Part shown: positions 61,540 to 64,000 of the stretch, piece by piece
Position numbering within the stretch: the stretch's first letter is position 1
How the letters are laid out: each line of letters starts with the position of its first letter
Assembly (NCBI GenBank): GCA_949316495.1
Contig: OX439002.1
Coordinates: 52,603,531-52,667,530 of the forward strand
Length of the DNA stretch: 64,000 bases
Source: Amphiduros pacificus
Taxonomy: Eukaryota; Annelida; Polychaeta; Phyllodocida; Hesionidae
Reading direction: 5' to 3'
The notes under the pieces: generated by a model
The model's input: only the letters and a program-made list of their open reading frames with translations
The model's database searches: none
What the model was told of the DNA's origin: nothing
Program-made: the position numbers and the translations under genes

Positions 61540-62439
61540 TTACTCACATGTAGCAGTGATGTCTACTCACCTGTAGTGATATATACTCACCTGTAGTATC
61601 TACTCACCTGTAGCAGTTATGTCTACCCACCTGTAATACAGGTGTCTACTCATCTATAGCAGTGATGTCCACTCACCTGTAGCAGTGATGTCTACTCACC
61701 CGTAGCAGTGATGTCCACTCACCCGTAGCAGTGATGTCTACTCACCCGTAGCAGTGATGTCTACTCACCCGTAGCAGTGATGTCCACTCACCCGTAGCAG
61801 TGATGTCTACTCACCTGTAGCAGCGATGTCTACTCACCTGTAGCAGTGATGTCTACTCACCTGTAGCAGTGATGTCTACTCACCTGTAGCAGCGATGTCT
61901 ACTCACCTGTAGCAGTGATGTCTACTCACCCGTAGCAGTGACGTCCACTCACCAGTAGCAGCGATGTCTACTCACCTGTAGCAGTGATATCTACTCACCT
62001 GTAGCAGCGATGTCTACTCATATATTGCAGTGATGTCTACTCACCCGTAGCAATGATGTCTAATCACCTGTAGCAGTGATGTCTACTCACCCGTAGCAGT
62101 GATGTCTACTCACCCGTAGCAGTGATGTCTACTCACCTGTAGCGGTGATGTCTATTCACCTGTAGCAGTGATGTCTACTCACCTGTAGCAGTGATGTCTA
62201 CTCACCTGTAGCAGTGATGTCCACTGACCCGTAGCAGTGATGTCTACTCACCCGTAGCAGTGATGTCTACTCACCTGTAGCAGTGATATCTACTCATCTG
62301 TAGCAGTGATGTCTACTCACCTGTAGTGATATCTACTCACCTGTAGTGATATCTACTCACCTGTAGCAGTGATCTCTACTCACCTGTAGCAGTGATATCT
62401 ACTCACCCTTATGCACATGTAGCGGCGGAATCTACTCAC
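61540..62439 (-). repeat. Splice-donor minisatellite, 23-bp unit, about 39 copies
   Basis: On the minus strand the unit is GACATCACTGCTACAG then GTGAGTA. The first 16 bases copy the end of the preceding exon (GACATCGCTGCTACAG) and the rest its donor. Many units retain CAG-GTGAGT, the ideal U1 target; others have CGG-GTGAGT. The array directly follows the authentic donor and fills most of the intron to the next exon. Confidence 0.96.
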
Positions 62440-62608
62440 CTGTAGCAGCGATGTCACCATCTTCTGTAATATCCACGTCCACCACAATATCTGTATGTTC
62501 TGCAAGTTTATGCAGCAGCTGTCCCCCAGGGGGCGTCATGAAGCCTAAGTGTGGGAGCAGCGTGGTGCCCTTTGGTTTCTCTGCTTCACCAAGCAGCTTT
62601 GAGAGGTG
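62440..62608 (-). CDS. NWD-like gene exon (entry to WD40 region)
   Basis: The acceptor is GACTTTTAG and the donor GTGAGT, phase 0 in and 1 out. It encodes HLSKLLGEAEKPKGTTLLPH and VVDVDITEDGDIAATG. It ends inside a WD blade that continues in the next exon as SYDNTAKIWD. The donor is followed by about 40 tandem near-copies of the last 16 exon bases plus the donor. Confidence 0.93.
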
Positions 62609-62760
62609 CTAAAAGTCAGATAAATTACAAATTTCTATTTGATCGCATGTTAAAGACAACATCACTCCCATAACACATGTAGAGTCTTTCAGTGTATTAG
62701 TAAAATCATTATTGATTTCTTTATTAATATCAATTTTTATATGCAGTTTGCAAGCTTTAC

Positions 62761-63037
62761 CTTATTTTTCTCCTGATGTTTGACCTCAAATGCCTCCAGC
62801 AGGCTGAGTATGGGGACGGCCTCCTCGGGCAGTGTTCCAGCTTCAAGCATCTCCTTTGCCTGCCTTAGCAGCGGTAGGGACCCGGTGCCGTGGATGCGGC
62901 CAACCAGCTGCCCAGCTAGCTCCCCAGGGTTGGCATTGAGTCCATCCCGGGCCAGCTGGAACGTCTCCATGACAACATGCAGCTCCTGATCGTCAGGGAA
63001 GGCGCTACAAGCAGCCTTCAGGTCCTGCAGTAGCAGC
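62761..63037 (-). CDS. NWD-like gene exon (helical linker)
   Basis: The acceptor is TTTATCAG and the donor GTAAAG, phase 2 in and 0 out. It encodes LLLQDLKAACSAFPDDQEL, NPGELAGQLVGRIHG and SLLEAFEVKHQEKNK. This is the conserved segment just before the WD repeats. Confidence 0.92.
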
Positions 63038-63135
63038 CTGATAAATAGAGCAAATACGGTACTCATGAAGTCTCCATACCCCCAAAAAACGGGCAAATAT
63101 ATGAGATCTAAGATATAAGATCCTTGTTTACCTAC

Positions 63136-63355
63136 CTGAATGAAGCGGCCTTGAGTTTGGTGACCAGGAACTCATAGTTGCAGAGACACTGGCTTTTGAG
63201 TGCTTCCCTCTCGCGGGCCTGCGTGAGATGGTACGGAAGTTGCATCAGTCTGCGCAGGTTGTACTCACCAGGCTCAAACTCCAAAGGCTGCTTGGCAACG
63301 TGACGTAGTCCACTCAGCTCTTCTCCTGTCGGACTCACATAAGGCTTGCCCATGT
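63136..63355 (-). CDS. NWD-like gene exon
   Basis: The acceptor is CATTGCAG and the donor GTAGGT, phase 1 in and 2 out. It encodes DMGKPYVSPTGEEL, NLRRLMQLPYHLTQARE and CNYEFLVTKLKAASFR, a helical (TPR/ARM-like) region typical of NACHT-WD proteins. Confidence 0.92.
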
Positions 63356-63556
63356 CTGCAATGCCAAGACAATGTCCAATTTCTTATATGCAATTTGTAA
63401 TTAAATTAAATAAAATAGTACGACCACATGGAAGGTCACCATTGACCTCCCCACCAACATGCACGTGCTTACATGACCCAAAACTTAGTTACTTGAGCAG
63501 TGAGTTAGGTCCTACCGAGAAGACCTTTGCTACTTGAACAGTGAGTTGGAACATAC

Positions 63557-63696
63557 CTGCCCATATGCCCAGAAAGAACTCTGCTAACGCTAGGTGGCAC
63601 TCCACTCTGCTCTCGTCTGTGGCGAGATATCGTTGTTGTGCGGTCTCTATGAACTGTCTGTGGTACCAATAGATGACGCGCACTCCATCCACACCT
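63557..63696 (-). CDS. NWD-like gene exon
   Basis: The acceptor is TTGTACAG and the donor GTATGT, phase 2 in and 1 out. It encodes RGVDGVRVIYWYHRQF, ATDESRVECHLALAEFF and LGIWA, the conserved helical repeat after NACHT. Confidence 0.92.
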
Positions 63697-63796
63697 CTGT
63701 ACAATATGGGGAACATCAATCATCACAAATGAAAACACCAACATATCAAGGTTCTGTCTTATTCAAATCAAAATAAACATTTTAAAATGAGCTCAC

Positions 63797-63956
63797 CTGT
63801 TGACCAAATACTCTTCCAGGTCATTTCTGACCCTGACCCAGAGTAGAGGAGGCAGACGTCTGATTGGCGGGGTCCACCACTCGTACACGTCATTAAGGAC
63901 CTCATCGTTCAGGGATAATACATCCTCTAACTCGGACTCAGATAGACCTCCCTGAG
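63797..63956 (-). CDS. NWD-like gene exon (post-NACHT helical region)
   Basis: The acceptor is TTGTTCAG and the donor GTGAGC, phase 1 in and 2 out. It encodes LSESELEDVLSLNDEVLNDV and TPPIRRLPPLLWVRVRNDL, the winged-helix-like segment found after NACHT in this family. First exon visible from the right edge. Confidence 0.88.
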
Positions 63957-64000
63957 CTGAACAATCACATTCCTATTATCTCATAACACTTAAACGTCAT

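Larger units (their letters stand above)
56297..64000 (-). other. Gene body, NACHT and WD-repeat protein (NWD1/NWD2-like), 5' part outside window
   Basis: Twelve minus-strand exons with consistent phases encode about 1,090 residues. The order is a helical region following the NACHT module (motif TPPIRRLPPLLWVRVRNDL, then IYWYHRQFIETAQQRYL), a helical linker, and a long WD40 region with canonical blades such as GDIAATGSYDNTAKIWD and FVITVGEDSILRIWD. This architecture is that of NWD1/NWD2-type STAND NTPases, predicted to oligomerise on activation, with the WD40 region acting as the sensor or scaffold. The NTP-binding NACHT domain itself should lie right of 64,000. Other NACHT-WD proteins such as TEP1 relatives are possible. 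Confidence 0.75.

Overview
The window is nuclear DNA of an animal. Its genes are split by GT-AG introns and one intron is about 44 kb. The first-exon sequences of a cGMP-dependent protein kinase are close to vertebrate PRKG1 but not identical. Together with AT-rich non-coding DNA and very abundant minisatellites, this fits a marine invertebrate. I infer a lophotrochozoan, most likely a mollusc, but nothing in the window proves the species.

There are two protein-coding genes, both on the minus strand and head to tail. (1) Positions about 51,850 down to 1, running off the left edge: a PKG type I gene. Three mutually exclusive coding first exons (51,402-51,673; 45,427-45,707; 16,955-17,301) each encode a leucine zipper plus an ISAEP autoinhibitory segment, and all end in phase 2. 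They splice to common exons at 6,878-7,044, 4,204-4,317, 3,707-3,812, 3,517-3,580, 936-1,013 and 607-701, which encode cyclic-nucleotide-binding domain A and the start of domain B. The rest of domain B and the kinase domain lie beyond the left edge. (2) Positions 64,000 (running in from the right edge) down to about 56,297: the C-terminal half of a NACHT/WD-repeat (NWD1/NWD2-like, STAND NTPase) protein, 12 exons with fully consistent splice phases. The NACHT domain is outside the window to the right. About 4.4 kb of unassigned DNA separates the genes.

By my own tally about 31% of the window (roughly 20 kb) is tandem repeat, in nearly 30 separate arrays with unit lengths of 12 to 80 bp and mostly unrelated unit sequences. 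The largest is a 3.5-kb array of a 41-bp unit just upstream of the third PKG first exon. Most long open frames in the window are artefacts of these arrays.

The most unusual observation is that two arrays, one in each gene, are tandem copies of a real exon-intron junction. The 31-bp array at 6,236-6,878 repeats the end of PKG exon 2 with its 5' splice site. The 23-bp array at 61,540-62,455 repeats the end of an NWD exon with its 5' splice site. Each authentic donor is therefore followed by about 20 to 40 decoy donors. Other points of note are a five-copy YY1 plus CCAAT repeat, the absence of the mammalian PKG redox cysteines, a Gln/Asn-rich linker in one isoform, a small pogo/Tigger-type MITE, a second inverted-repeat element with a minisatellite inside it, and an isolated exon-like block on the plus strand at about 37.1-37.3 kb. 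I recognise no RNA gene, no CRISPR array and no retroviral or LINE coding region.
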